Shown piece by piece: positions 22,274-36,000 of a stretch of 64,000 nt of DNA (position 1 is its first letter; the number at the start of each line of letters is the position of its first letter). This DNA comes from Polyodon spathula (lineage: Eukaryota; Chordata; Actinopteri; Acipenseriformes; Polyodontidae): the NCBI RefSeq assembly GCF_017654505.1, contig NC_054535.1:80787603-80851602 (forward strand), given 5' to 3'. A program made the translations under genes and the position numbers. The notes beneath the pieces were generated by a model, which was given only the letters and a program-made list of their open reading frames with translations, did not search any database and was not told where the DNA came from.

Positions 22274-22720
22274 TGTGGCAGGGAAGAAGTCCTACTGCTG
22301 TAAATGGTGTGTGTGTAGGAATGTAAGGCTGGTAGGGATGGGGTTAAATCTGTTCGTCAGCAATCACAGGTGTGGCCATTCCCAATTAGGCAATTGATGC
22401 TAATTGGGGAGTGGCCACATGTATAAAAGGAACCACAGAGCCATTGTTTGTTGAAGGTGTATTTGTTGTGTGCATGCATGCAGTAATTTTTGTGCTGTTG
22501 CAACTTGGTTTTGCAGGCTAATGTCCAGCCTACAGGTGTGTTATTCCTTTTGTTTGACCCTTTATTTTGGCTGTGTTTTGTTTGTTCACCCCTTTTTTTA
22601 TTTAGTTTTTTTTTTTTTGTTGTTTAATGAAGTGTGCAACAGCGCTCGAAAATCAATTTTCTGTCTCTGGGTCTATTTCCTGCTGGTAGCCAGTCTGGGC
22701 TGAGAAGCTACCCTGTCACA
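22274..22720 (+). mobile_element. Solo LTR, plus orientation
   Basis: Ends are TGTGGCAGGG and CCCTGTCACA. The U3 motif tggtagggatggggttaaat is present at about 22330, and a TATA box (gtataaaagg) near 22421. No canonical AATAAA is visible before the U5-like segment ctgtctctgggtct, which also occurs in the LTR at 1657. Flanking pentamers are ctgaa and ctgac, a 4/5 match. Confidence 0.78.
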
Positions 22721-23596
22721 CTGACTTACAATTTTCAGTTGTCAAAAGGTCCATCAAACAAGAACATTTTCCTAGATTTCCTATTATATAGAAGAAATGT
22801 GTGTATGTTCCACAAATCAGCATTCCAAGGGTAAACACCATTTTATCTTTACACTTCAGTATATCTTGGGTTCCCTGGAATTCTATGCCACTAGTGCTTC
22901 GTTTTTGAAAAGACAGCTGCCAGATACTGGAACTGCTTTCCTGGGATGGCAGCGCTTTTCATTCTTTGTTCTACAGCTCCCCAGCTTCAGAGCTGCTTCT
23001 GTAAGTAGCTTGCAGCTTGCTTGTAGACTCTCATTCTATCCCCTATTGACCAGAGCCTTTGGGAAAAAATAGAATTTAAAAAAAAAAAAAAGTAGAACCT
23101 GATACTAACAGAAAAGACCTACAGTACCACCAATGACTGCTAAATGTTCAGAGATTTTCATGTTTGGACTTTTACTTAACAAAGGGGATCTTGGAAATTA
23201 ACTACCAATTTGTAAAAGGCAGGTTAGGTTCTACGTTTTAGAGTGACCCCCTTTATTAAGCCCTTTTTAGATGTCTGATGACGTTAGTTATGTAGTTAAA
23301 TACATTTCAGGATCAGACATGGTTAATCCACCCAGATGGTGATGGCAGTGTATGCTTCGATATCAGGGTACAGACAGATGGAAATTATGGGCCTAATCAA
23401 AAAGGAAAATATATTTGAAAGACAGTGAAACACTAATAGTATGACCTTTGTTCGAGCCTGCAGATCCCTCCAATACTGCAAACAAACTACAAATGCCAGA
23501 AAAACTAACACAAAAGACAAAGGTGGAACACTATAAAGAAAGTGCAGCACACAGAATATACAAACACTACACCAACATCTACTAATCATAAATAGA
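22721..23596. other. Non-coding stretch, nothing recognised
   Basis: Includes a poly-A run near 23077-23090. No gene supported. Confidence 0.45.
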
Positions 23597-23876
23597 TGTC
23601 GTGGAACAGTTCCCTAGTGGTCGGGATCCTCGCACACTTGTATTCTTTATCAAACAAACAAAAGGTTTAAACAATTAATCCAAATCAAAACACTCCAAAA
23701 GCAGTATTCAAGCTATGGTTATCATGGAGCATAGGCAGAGAGCACAACCTGCTGCTCTCTGACCTTGTCTCTCTCTCTTCTCCACTGCGCCAAGCACACA
23801 TTTACTTGCTCCCTTTTTAAACCATGTGGCCAGGGGCTAATTGACAATCAATAAATCAATGAAGACCTGGCCACAT
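23597..23876 (-). mobile_element. Probable short LTR, minus orientation
   Basis: On the minus strand it begins TGTGGCCAGG and ends TTCCACGACA. It has a TATA-like tttaaaaaggg near 23812-23822 and a pyrimidine-rich region following. Flanking pentamers (ataga and ttaca) match only 3 of 5, and no canonical AATAAA is seen, so the borders are uncertain. Confidence 0.45.
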
Positions 23877-24125
23877 TACACTCTTTTCTAACCAGGAGCG
23901 CCTCCAGAAATATTTCACATGATATGCAAAACTGAACCACACTGACATTCCATCATGCCGATTACGACTCTGTATCACCATCGGAGTGCTACATTTTTGT
24001 TCTTTCCTGCATTTCACAGCACCGCACTGTCTAATCATTACTCTCACAATCACTCTGTAATCATTACTCACCTCCTAAGCATGGCACATTAAATTTTTTT
24101 TTGTGACAAAACAGGCAGTAAAAAA

Positions 24126-24128
24126 ATA

Positions 24129-24187
<59 letters not shown>
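24126..24187. repeat. (TAA)n microsatellite
   Basis: About 20 TAA units. Confidence 0.96.
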
Positions 24188-24190
<3 letters not shown>

Positions 24191-24889
24191 CAACTTGGAA
24201 ATTCAGTGTTAATGATTAAGAAAATGTATAATTATTTTTAATATAAGGAAGACACTGATAAACTTTGTACACTTAAAGTGCTCAATCCTGGAAAAGGAGT
24301 ATAATTCTGATAATGCAGTAGTAACACTCAATGCCGCCAACGTATTTTCGACAATTAAAACTCCACTGCCATTAGTGCCAGAAACAAGGTGGCCATCTCG
24401 GTTACAGGCTGTTCCCCCAATCCTGAGACAAGATGGCTGCCAGACACAAAACACACATTCTAATGTGCAGGGCGTCTGACCAGGAATGATTTAACAATAA
24501 TCTAAAAGATCGTAAACATCCAGACAGAGTGGGTGATCGGCATGGTAAAGCTTGAAAGACAAGAATGCGGAAACATATCTTACTTAGTCAAACAAAGATT
24601 ATTCGGTTAAAAAATTAAATAAACAATCATGGATTATTTGCTTAATCATTCTGATTATGTTTATCATGTTTAAATGGTAATACTAAATTATAATTTTGAG
24701 ATGACAATATAAAGAAAATAATTAGTTATTATCATCCACAATAAATACACCCAATGTTTAACTATTATTGTGTTATTATATACTGTTATTTTAATGGCTT
24801 CAGAGTTGGTATAGCATCAGTGAATTGAAGAAAAAAAAAAGTCCCTGTTTTTCACTCTGCAAATCTGGTAATAATAAAAATAATAATAT
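24188..24889. other. Non-coding stretch, nothing recognised
   Basis: AT-rich sequence with no gene or repeat signal that I can name. Confidence 0.45.
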
Positions 24890-25162
24890 AATGTCTTTAT
24901 TTTTATATAGCGCCTTTCATAGTGAACCACCATCACAAAGCACTTTACAGAGGTAGGCTGTGAACTGTGCATTATATGCAGAGTCACTTATCCAATAGGA
25001 CATTGATTTAACATCTCGTCCGCAGGATGGCGCACAAGGAGGTAAGTGACTTGCTCAGGGTCACACAGTGAGTCAGTCAGTGGCAGAGGTGGGATTTGAA
25101 CCGGTCTGACCTTCTGGTTAGAAGCACTGGACTTTAACCACTGGACCACACTGCCTCCTTGA
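24890..25162 (-). mobile_element. tRNA-derived SINE, same family as 46143-46411
   Basis: Minus-strand reading starts aaggaggcagtgtgg at 25160. The A box is TGTGGTCCAGTGG (complement of 25138-25150) and the B box GGTTCAAATCC (complement of 25092-25102), a good RNA polymerase III promoter. The body contains ctgagcaagtcacttacc and the 3' part gtaaagtgctttgtgatgg. The tail ends in AT-rich TAA repeats on the left. The same body and 3' sequence occur on the plus strand at 46143. Confidence 0.9.
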
Positions 25163-28100
25163 ACCCTAATTACATAGACAGTGCAAGAAACTAAAGCTCT
25201 AATATAAATTTTGTCAGACACCAAAATTCAAGTTGACAACTGGAAAAAACTCACAAAAATAGTCAAATATATTTTCCTTTCTCAAATTGCCTGCAGTAGG
25301 AGAACAGTGCTATGTAATTAAATACTGTACTATTCTCCTACTGCACGTCATTCAACACTTGTATTAATTAAATTAGCGAAGTGCTCCCTCAATCCCCTGC
25401 TTTCTTCCACAACAATATGTAAGAATTTAAAACATGCTATTAAAAAATTGAGCAATACTTCAGCCATCTTTCAAGATACTTTGCAGGATATTGTAAACAT
25501 CCGGTTCACAGACCATATAAACAAAATGAGTGCACTTGCAAACTGCATTGTGAACAAAAACTAACTCAGTCCGAAAAAAAAGAAAAATCGAAAATGACCA
25601 AAAAAACTAACTTTATAGCTTGCATACATAAAAACGAACTCTGCCCCTTTGCTCACAGATAGGTGTGAACAACAAGCACACTGATACATTGTTTCAAACA
25701 AACCAGACCAAGTCTGTTTGAAACTGACCCAGTGTGAATGCGGCCAATTCAATGGTATTATATTGGAATGGAATCAAACCTATAGTGTTTCAAATCAACC
25801 TTAAATAGACTCAATTATTATTATTATTTTTTTCTATCAAGTGTTGTTGCAACCGATAATATTAATCTGTATATTGTTCAAAATTCAAAAAGTTCAAAAT
25901 TAATGATTAAAAATGAAACCATTATTTTGGCCCCCATAAATTGGCAGTGCCATGTAGCTTACAAAAATGTTTATCTCCAGATAGGACATGCAGTAAAATT
26001 AGTGATATCACATTAACTAAAGTGAGAAAGAAAAGTTCTGTCACAAAAACTTAGTTCTGAGTCAAAACATGCTGTTTCCTAAGGATCTTAAATGTCAAAA
26101 TATATTATATTCTGTAACCCGATCTATATCCAAGCGCAAGAAAGACTGCAATACAGACTGTAACATTTTTTATATGTAATATACATATTCGCCTGTTTAA
26201 TCATACCACAAATAAAAACAATTTAAAAATCTGCAGATCAAAGAGAAGTTCCTGTCTCTAAACGCATTCTAATCATTTTTATATTAATTACATCAGAATT
26301 ATTTCTCTTTTAAACACTTTTCTCTTGACCCCAAACATAAATAAAACATTAAAAACATAATTTCATCCACAGCTTAAATTCAATACCCCAGAATCCCTAG
26401 TAATGTTTGCTTTTATCACTGAGTTAATATTCAATACACATATCCTGCACCACATCCACAGCACAGAGAATAGAATCCCATTACAATTCGCATTACTTAC
26501 TTGACAAAAGACATGCCTAGAGGATCCCAAGACACCATGAAACTCCTAGCTTACAAAAGAGTCTTAGAAAAAAAGAATATACAGCTATACAGCCCTTCAC
26601 AGGGTAGTAACCAAGGTTTTAAAAAAAAATTGTTACTGTTTTCTTACTTTTCATTTGCACAATGTATGTTATCAGTGGTCCCCTTTTTCTTCAGGTGAAG
26701 AGTTTATGTTTTTTTATTTCTTTTCTTGTTCTTTACACTTCCATTTGTAATATGCAGGTATCTTGGGGAACAGGCTATAAATGAAAAGTTCCTGCTGCTT
26801 TCTGGTTCTTACTGACTTTATGCGTTCAAAGTTACTGCAATAGTCTAGTGGAAATCAGACTTACCCATATCAAAGATACCAGACTGCAGTTTGATTTGGG
26901 GAAAAAAATGTATACCTTTTTCTCTTATGATTTTAAGATTGTTGCATCAATGGCAGAGCAGGCCATGTGTTAGCTGCTTTAGAAGTTTAGTTACTAATGA
27001 CAGGTTCTGATGGGGACATGATTTATAATACTCAAATGTCAACACAAAAGTGAATATAATAGAAAATAGTGTGCTTGTTTACTAATAATTCCTAAAAAAT
27101 GCAGAAAATAACAGTTCTAGGAATCTATAAAATAGGATGTGCATTCACACATAGTCTAGGATCTAAAGTGTGTCTGAAAAGGATCAGTTGTCTACTTCCA
27201 TCATCAAGGGATTGCCACAAAACAAGACAATGATGATAAATAACTGAAGTTGTAGGCCTACTGTAATTTACAAAATCTCCTCCTGAGTGTACAGCTCTGG
27301 CCAAAAGTTTTGTATTATAAAGACTGAGATACAAGTAAAACAAACAAACAAACAAAAATATATGAACATAATTTAGCTCTTTTATCAAAGAAACTACAAA
27401 ATGATATTGCAAACCCATCATAGTAGTACAGTATTTCATGTCGAAATGTCACATTCGTCTACTTTTTGTCTGTTTTTTTCGTGAAGTATATGGAAAACTA
27501 CAAAGTGGTATGTAATTCAATATTGTTAGTTAACATAACACTATTCAGCAGGTTTCATTCAACTTCATGAAGCAAAATGTGTTAATTCTATAGCTGTATG
27601 TCATGTTGCATATTATTTACTTATTATACCTTTTCCACTCAATCATTAGAGCCTTGCTTCTCTGGCTCAGTTAAATCTGGTGCAGTGTTCTGACAGGATT
27701 TGATAATGCACTGAAGACTGTTTTAACAACTGCCGTGCATTGACAGACTGAATCAATTAAATCATGCAGAAACAAGTGCTTCAGAAACAGTAAAGATAAT
27801 GGACACTTTCAGTACTCTGCCCATTAAACTTTCCATTTAAACCATCCCCCTTTAGGGCAGCTCCATACTGTATTGCCAACCATAGCCTTTGGATCCTGTT
27901 TATGTGTGAACAGGATTACTTTCTCCAGAGGAAAGGGCAGTTTTCCCTCCAGGAAGAATAATAAATGAAAAGGAAATTAGCACAAGATATCCTCATTGTT
28001 TTACACACATCTGCTTTCTGATCAGGTCATAGGCAAGTCCAAGAATGAGACTGCAGAGGGACAATGCAAAATGTGTGCGCGCATAATGGATTTGATTATA

Positions 28101-28473
28101 GCAAGAAGTTAATGACATATTAAAACCGAAAATTGGCTTGGAAGAAAACAAAGCACGGGTGGTGATTATGAGAAGCAGACAAAACAGTATTATTTAGGTT
28201 AGTGTTTTAAATGCATACTTAGCTACAGTAAATGATTTATAATTCCCAATATCTAGTTAAGCTTTTTCTAACAAAACCAATGTTTAAATCAAACGCCAGT
28301 TCTATTTTATTTACATACAGTACATATCTGTAATGGAAACAGATGTACTTGCTGTTGTTCTGAGTAGTTTCTTGCTTTTTTTTTTACCCTATTTTGTATT
28401 CCTCTATGACTTTACACTTGCTTCAAAGTAGGGGCCTAAAAAGCGAGAGGGTTATAGGTTAGTCAGTATTATC
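25163..28473. other. Non-coding stretch, nothing recognised
   Basis: About 3.3 kb of AT-rich sequence, the longest repeat-poor block on this side. No exon with flanking splice sites and known motif was found. Confidence 0.5.
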
Positions 28474-29386
28474 CTACGTTCCCTCTAAGACTTTAATTAG
28501 GTAGCCACTGTGGCTAAAGCAGCTTAACATGTTTTAGCCACACTGGAAAAACTTAAGTCACTTAACAATACTGTAAAACAAGTTAAACACACTGTTTCAC
28601 AAGGCGAAAAGACATGTATTTTATTTGAAAATATGTAGATATTTAAATGCCAGACCCTCCACTTTATAATACACATAAGCAGTATATTGAAAGTGCACTA
28701 TAACTCTGATTCCCATTTAATAAATGCCAAACTTAGTCCGACATGAAAAAACATCATTACAGATTTCCTAAATTCTGAATAGGTTTGCAGAGACTGCGTT
28801 TGCGGTTTGTACTGCATAATCCTTTACATTAATTTGACTGTGACGTGGTATTCTTTCCAATGCAGGACAGTGCTATAAGTGCATGTTAATATTAATGCCT
28901 ACCTGACCAAAAGCAGCTCAAGTTGCACAAGCTTGTACTAATGTGACTAATAATATTAGTAGGACTGTACAGCCACTACTGTGTTTAAAAACTTGTTTTT
29001 TTACCGTGTTCTTTCATCTGGGACTACTGACAGTAATATTGCACCGATTCTGACATTAAAACTCAATATATCATAGTGAGACTAATTCTTCTTTTTAAAA
29101 TAATAAATTATTTCGAATCCACTCTTACTATTTCCAAAATATCTTTCAACACATTTTAAAGCTTTTGAAGCTGCGTGTTTCTGGCTTGCCATCTGTGAAC
29201 AGTTTCTTTCAGGGCTAGAGGATATGTCTGAAACCATGACTGCTTCATCTCCCTGTGACTAGTATCATGGTCATACTTTAGTTGTGTGTACATGGTTGGT
29301 ATTTCTTGGGCATGCCTACATTTTTGGGAACATGATTCTGATAATTTGTCCACATTTTTTTTTTTTTTTTTTTAAATGTCAAGAAT

Positions 29387-29687
29387 TTATGGAAGCCCAT
29401 TTCCGCCACCTAAAAAAAAAACAAAAACAAAATACATTTTAAATTTCCATTATAAGGTTAACATACTATCTCATTATTTTGACTTACTATCTTGTTATTT
29501 TGACTTACTATCTCGTTATTTTGACTTAGGATTTCGTTATTTTGACTCACTATCTCGTTATTTCGACTTACTACCTCGTAATTTTGACTTACTATAACAA
29601 TGAGACAGCATGTCAACCTTATAATGGAAATTTTAAATGTATTTCATTATTGTTTGTTTTTTTGGTGACGGAAATGGGATTCCATAA
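29387..29687. mobile_element. MITE with an internal minisatellite
   Basis: Terminal inverted repeats of about 85 bp read ttatggaagcccatttccgc on the left and the complement of ttatggaatcccatttccgt on the right. The tetramer gaat flanks both ends (29383-29386 and 29688-29691). The centre is a tandem array. There is no coding capacity. Confidence 0.8.
29462..29596. repeat. ~21-bp minisatellite inside the MITE
   Basis: About six to seven units of ttttgacttactatctcgtta with single-base variants (catctt, gatttc, acctcg), all in one direction between the inverted repeats. Confidence 0.9.
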
Positions 29688-30039
29688 GAATGTGTCTGTT
29701 TGGATGTCATGTTTTAAAAAAAATAATAATAAATTTACAAGCAGCACTGTCCGCTGACTGTTTCTAATTAGAACCTCTGTTCTCCTGCCAAACACAACGT
29801 TTGTGGTACATTTTACGTGAACAAGCTAAAGGGCTTTCATTTGGCAAAATGAAATCAAACTAAAACAGTCTGTATTGATTCACCTACCAGCACACGCTGA
29901 AAGTAATCGTGCTGGCAGTCTTACACAAGTACATTTTTCAAAGCCTTCGCCACCGTGGCGAACTTGGTGAAAAACAGTTGAGCCACATGGGAAAACGTTT
30001 CGCCTGTGGTGACGTGGCGATCGGCTAGAGGGAATGTAG

Positions 30040-33000
30040 TTTTTCTAACCATAGTTTACTCATGAATTAAGAAGACATAATAAACCTAATGATGACTTAT
30101 CACATGGAAAATATAATATGAAGTTATTCCCCATACTATAAAATATTGGACAGATGCAGAAACATACCAGTTGTAGTTTACATACTGACATGGTGTGTAG
30201 TCATACCTGATTCCCAGTGAATCCCCACCAATGTCATGTAAAATAAAAAAAATAATAATAATCTTTACATTTTGGGGGATTTTCAGCTTAAACGTTACAA
30301 AATTCCAATGGGGAATACTTGGGTTATTTATGAGGAAGTCATTATTAACCAGAACTCACAGACAAGTACAAAAATAAGTTTTGCCAAATTTACTGAGCCT
30401 TATAGAAAAAGAATCTCAATGTATCCAACGCTTGAGAAACTCCCTAGCAAAAGACAACTTGCACATACATTCCTTCAGCCCCACTAATCCCTTTAACTGC
30501 AGTTTCAGTTAGTTGTTTTCTAACTTTTGCACTGACACAATTAACATTCTACCTATAACAGGGCATTGAGACCCCATAATCTAGTCACGAAAAAGTTCAC
30601 AGGAGTAACGTGAATATAATATAAAACCATTCAAATTAAGGGTAATATGATTAAACGACGCCTGAGGTAAGGCGTATACATCACAAACATTTAACATATA
30701 TAAACACATTTACAAAAAATGTAAAGCATAATAATATGGAAGCCATTGCATTAAAAAGGCATCTTATCAAAGAATGTGAAAAATATTTGCTTGTGACTGA
30801 GCAAATAAGAACTGTTAGTTCTGGAATCTCTGAAGTGGTGCACGAACACATTCTGTGACTAAATCAATTCATAATGCTACAGCACATCAATACTAAAGCC
30901 AGTGTTCTGCCAGTGTTAGCCCATAGCATTACTGTAAGCCCAGGGTACAAAACCAAACACAGTCGTACCCATGACCTTTAACCTTCCTCAAACATTCCAT
31001 TCTTACAGCCTATTTACACTTTGGGGAGAAATACCTTGCTGTCAGTCTGCTAAGGGCAACTTTGGGTCATGGACATAAAGGTACAATAGCTCACCTCTGC
31101 TTGCACATTACATGGTTCAGTACTGTAAATAAAACAAAGCTTGGCTAGGAAGGGTTTTGGTTAAACCACAATGTATAGAGATTTGCTTCAGAAGGAACAG
31201 TTTTGTTTTTTTTTCAAACTGTTATACTGTATGTCTGTCCAGGTACAATTTAAGGGATTACATACATAACTGACTATTAAATTACCTAATTTCTAGTTGT
31301 CTATCTGGCAGGTAACAATACTACTCCTGCCAAGTAGAAAGTCCCACGTCAAAGTATTGAACATGTATTAAATCACATGTAAATTTGCAACGTGAATTTA
31401 ATACATTCATCATTGCTTTACAATGTCCACATATAATTTACATTAATGGGTGATTTCTAATCACTCTTAACTTTTAAGACCAGTATTTAGTATTGATTGT
31501 TAATGCTTATAAACTTTTCTTTGGTGAGTTAAAGGTGACCTTTTGAGTGAAACAGAAAAATAGATTTTCAACATACCATGAAAATGTGAAAAAACTAAGA
31601 TAAAAATGGTGACAGGAAAACAGATGTAGCCTTTGCTGAAACTGTTTTTATTATTAGAAATTATTTCTGAAATTCGAGAAAAGAAGTGTCTGCGGGAAAA
31701 ATATACAAACACTTTAAGGGTGAGAAATGCCCCACTACTGTTTGTCAGCTGCATGTTTGTGTTATTTTGTCAACATGAGGGTTTTATAATCTGAAAATCA
31801 CAGTTTTACTGAACCTTCAAAGGAACCACTGTCCCCGTTTCTAGTTCACATAAGTTTAAAATAGTGCACCTCTCAGTAATAGCGTCAGAAATGTTGTTAT
31901 TTTTTTGCGGCAAATTCCAGATAAACACTGAAAACAATTCCGTGAACCAGATTTCACAAAGGCCATGGGAGAGAATGCTGTAAATATTGACTAAGCCAGA
32001 GGTTTTCCTTATTATATCAGTGAGCCAAACCAGGTCCAGCCCACCCCTTGTGTTTAGTTTGTAAAATGCACAGGTGTCATTTAGGGATCAGTCTAGGCAT
32101 TTTTCCTACTAGCCAAACTTTTTCATTATTTATCTCTCAGTGGTTTCTTACAGTTGTATTCTTTGCTTATTTGTATGGGTTACACACATGTATATCTACC
32201 TCCATATATTAATAGGAGCAAAAGCTCCGTGCTGATCCCACAGCACTACTCCCCTGACTGGCACCCCGATCCATGGCGCCTGCTCTGCAAGGTGACAATG
32301 CCGACAAGGAAGAGAATTGAGGCTACTTCTCATTGATTAATATTTATCGAGTAAGCAGAACAAAAAGAAAAATATGCCATTGCACAACATGACTTTTATT
32401 GTTTAAAGGATTAAAGCAGAAAGGAAAAAGGCTTTTTTCTTTTACATCACACAAGGAATACATATTAAAATTAAAAAGCAGTGCAGTTTCACTTTATGCT
32501 GCCTCTGCCTGTCCCCTGCTGAGTGCTGTGATCACACATTTTCAGTCAATGTGAGCCACCTCCACCATCACAATAAGCCACTGCCCAAAAGATACGGCTA
32601 GACTGCTGGGGCTTTTGATATCATGGTGGTCACTAGTAAGTCACTGACATTATCATGCACATTAAATTATTAAAATGTGGAAAGATTTACATGTATTGAC
32701 AATCATGCAAAGAGTAAATGAGCAACAAATGAGCTCCTCACAAAAGTTCCTTGAACTCACAGAAGCCAGCTATACTGAAGTTGTATTTCTTTTGATCAAA
32801 ATGTTCAAATAAAAGTTTTAGTCTACTGTTTCTGCTGTACTGGAGTATTACATTTATAGTATGGAAACACTGATTTTGTTCACAGTACATGAAACTTAGT
32901 TGCATCAAAATGTATATTTTATGTAGGATTCATAAAACCTTCATAAAGGCTCCATAACATCTGTACAACTGGGCATTTTCCTTGGTAATCTCTTTGAAAA

Positions 33001-36000
33001 CTGAAATATCATGAATATCAGTATTCAAAAGATGTCTTCATAACATATGCTACCAAACAATGTACTGTTATTGAAATTCTGCATTTTCAAATGATTTAAA
33101 CAATACCAGTATTAACAGACATCACTGTTTAGATTAGGGGGTGGATCTTTGGGCAAATCTATACAAATGATTTTTGTGATGCATGAAAATATGAATCAGC
33201 TTGAAATGCTTTTGAATAGGACTGACTGTTTAGTGCAATAAGAATTCTTGACCTTTAGAAATCACTTTAGTGTATAGTTAATAACCATTTTGCACTGTAT
33301 GCAACAGTACAATTTACAAGTTTTGGTTCCACAAAAGTGTGTGAGGTTGCCTTTAACCTACAATCAATCAATATTGTGAAGTTCGCTATGCTGTGACATC
33401 CAAATGCAATTATTTGACTAAGAATTTTCATATATTGATTTACTTACCCCTTTACAACATTTCCAATCACTCTGAATGTAATTGCAATTACTTAAATATT
33501 CAGTTTAATTCAATTTAATAAATATTTTTCTAGTTGTCAGATTCTTTCACCAGTTTTCTGATACAAAGCCCATCTCTTTAATGTTACAATGTATCTGAAT
33601 ATCTGTCACAGCCCGTTTTTTTCCTCTCTGCGTACCAAATCAGTCTGTTTTTATTGTACAGCTACAGAGCGCTTCCTCCAGTTTCACCTGATGAAAATGC
33701 AACCAAAACAAAGCAAAGAGACAAGCTACTGTGACAGTTAATCATTAAACTGTTTTAGATACTGTGCTGTATTTTTCTTTAAATCTGCAATCTTTAGTTG
33801 TTTTTGTGCATTTTCATTTGCAAGTGAACTGTGACATTAGGGCCTTATCGAACATGATACTCTGCAAGTTTGAATACTGACTTTGGATACTGTTTTAATT
33901 CTGGAAACTGTTGTGTTTTTTTTTTTTTTTTTTTTTTTAATATTTTGCTAAATTGCATTACCTTTTGCGTTGTACGGGTAACATTTATATTTTGCTGTTG
34001 AGTCGTTAACGGGGAATTTTACATACTGCTACAATTTGTACCGGATTGTATGTATTGTATTACAGTCCACATGTCATCTCTTTTGGCAAGTGATATTTGC
34101 AGAATCATATTGTTCTGAATTTAAATACTTCTTCTGTAGAAAAGATAGTACTGTACCAACAAAATCAATACAGTACATCAAAATGGAAGCTTACTTATTT
34201 TAAAACACAGTCCTTTCAGATATGTAATTTTGATATTGTACCTTTTTGATGTTCCCTGAAAAAAACGGACAAGAGTTGGACCAAAATTAAATAATCAGAT
34301 ATGCGTAACACGCGTTTAACTGTCACTGAAGTCAAAATTGTATAGGGTCGGACGTGCGAGTGCTGACTGTATATATGAAAATGGAATGTGAAGCTAATTA
34401 TTCTTTAAGTATTACCTTTTCAGGTCTAGCAGTTACTGCATCTAAACACGAGAGATATTTCAGAAGTCTCTTCTGATCAATATAATAGCTAGTGGTAATT
34501 GTTAATGTGTTTAATTCACAACACAGCTCTGTAAAAGTCTAATCTAACCTGCCCTGTTGGTTATTGTGCCAACAAGGTGGTGGAGAAAAACAAACAAACT
34601 GTCAATTAAATAAAATATTCAGGCTTTAATTTATTGTATTTTTATCTGGCCTACACAGAACTGATGCCTGCACAATTCTACAAGGTACAGACTGGTCCAT
34701 CTGTTCGTGTTATCATTAACAATTAAAAGGGAATGGGCCACCTGATCTTTCCAACAGCCTTTTGTGCAGAGAGAACAGAACTGCAGGAGGTTAATGACAC
34801 AGGGAAACATGTTTGTTTCAGAAATGCAGCAGCAAACAGCTGACAGAAGGAAGGGGTCACTACTGTTTGCACAAAAGGGTCACAACGACTTCTGGCGAAC
34901 AGAGGAGAGAGAAGCTTTTATGTTACCTGGCACAGGACCTGAAGACTAAGACACATATAACAGCTAATGCCTGGAAGATAGTTATTCAACAAAGATTAAG
35001 AACATCCTCCCAGTGGCTGAGTGCATTGCCGTTGTGTGCTGTTATGAGCCTCTGCATCCAGGCGTGGCTGGCTGGGACCATCATATACCCCTTGCATGTT
35101 CAATCACCAGTAATTTTAAATACATTATTGAAGATTGGTTAACTGTAATAGTCACAGTTACTTTCAATGTAAAAAAAAAAATCTTAAACTAGTCACACTA
35201 AATAGCATGTTACCCCTCAGACACAGACAGTGCCACTGTAAAAGTTGCAATTTTACATTGAACTATTAAAGTGACATGACATTAAAATATTGATACCTAA
35301 GATTAAAAAAAAAAAAAAAAAAAAAACTGTAGCTTTAGATATAGATTTTGGACAGAATTTCATAAATAGAGGATGGTTGAGGGTTGTAATCAACAACAGC
35401 ACAGTTAAATATATAATCAATTATATTGTTACTATGCACTTACTGTGAGCATTGTTTTCTGAAACAGACAGCAGAAAAAAAGCAGGGACTGCAAACCTCC
35501 ATAAAGAAGGAAACATTATTAAAAAGGACACACTTAGGGTACATATCGTTACAACTTTCATTTTAATAGGACTGTATATTTATATTGAGACCTCTCACTA
35601 TTTGTACACAAAGACTGTAAAAAGACAAGGGGCACTGAAAAGGTTAAACAATGTAACAGAGTGAGGTCTCATTTGGTTCAATTGGTAACTATGGGCTTGC
35701 CATGCTCAGGTCACTGTCAGTAAAGAGGAACCCTCAATTTCTCAATACATTTTTTTTTAACAAATTAACCAATAAGGAACAATGTGTACTCTTTTAAACA
35801 TGCTTTCTTTCAAATACACATTACAAGACTAACCAGACCTTGACATCACCAAATAACATTGTGATGACAAACAGGTAATTATACTTGGGCGAGACAACAA
35901 GACGTTACTGTTTACATTGTTTCATTTGTTAGCATACAAAGTCACCCGACAGTCAAGTAAACCACAACAAAGAATGAGACAGTTAATGCACAATTGCACA

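Larger units (their letters stand above)
28474..30039. mobile_element. Putative DNA transposon bounded by TACRTTCCCTCTA repeats
   Basis: ctacgttccctcta at 28474 and ctagagggaatgtag at 30025-30039 are inverted copies of one terminus with one mismatch. The inner flanks on both sides carry gccac...gtggc palindromes. I see no transposase and no clear target duplication. The interior contains a separate MITE. Similar ends are known in non-autonomous hAT elements, but that is recollection. Confidence 0.4.

Noticed and set aside
32154..32336. GC-richer 60-codon frame near 32220
   Set aside because: No similarity that I recognise, and no splice sites or conservation evidence.
33600..33740. ctgtcaca and tgtgacag 130 bp apart as a small MITE
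   Set aside because: Eight-base inverted match only, with no duplication and no internal symmetry. Expected by chance in 64 kb.
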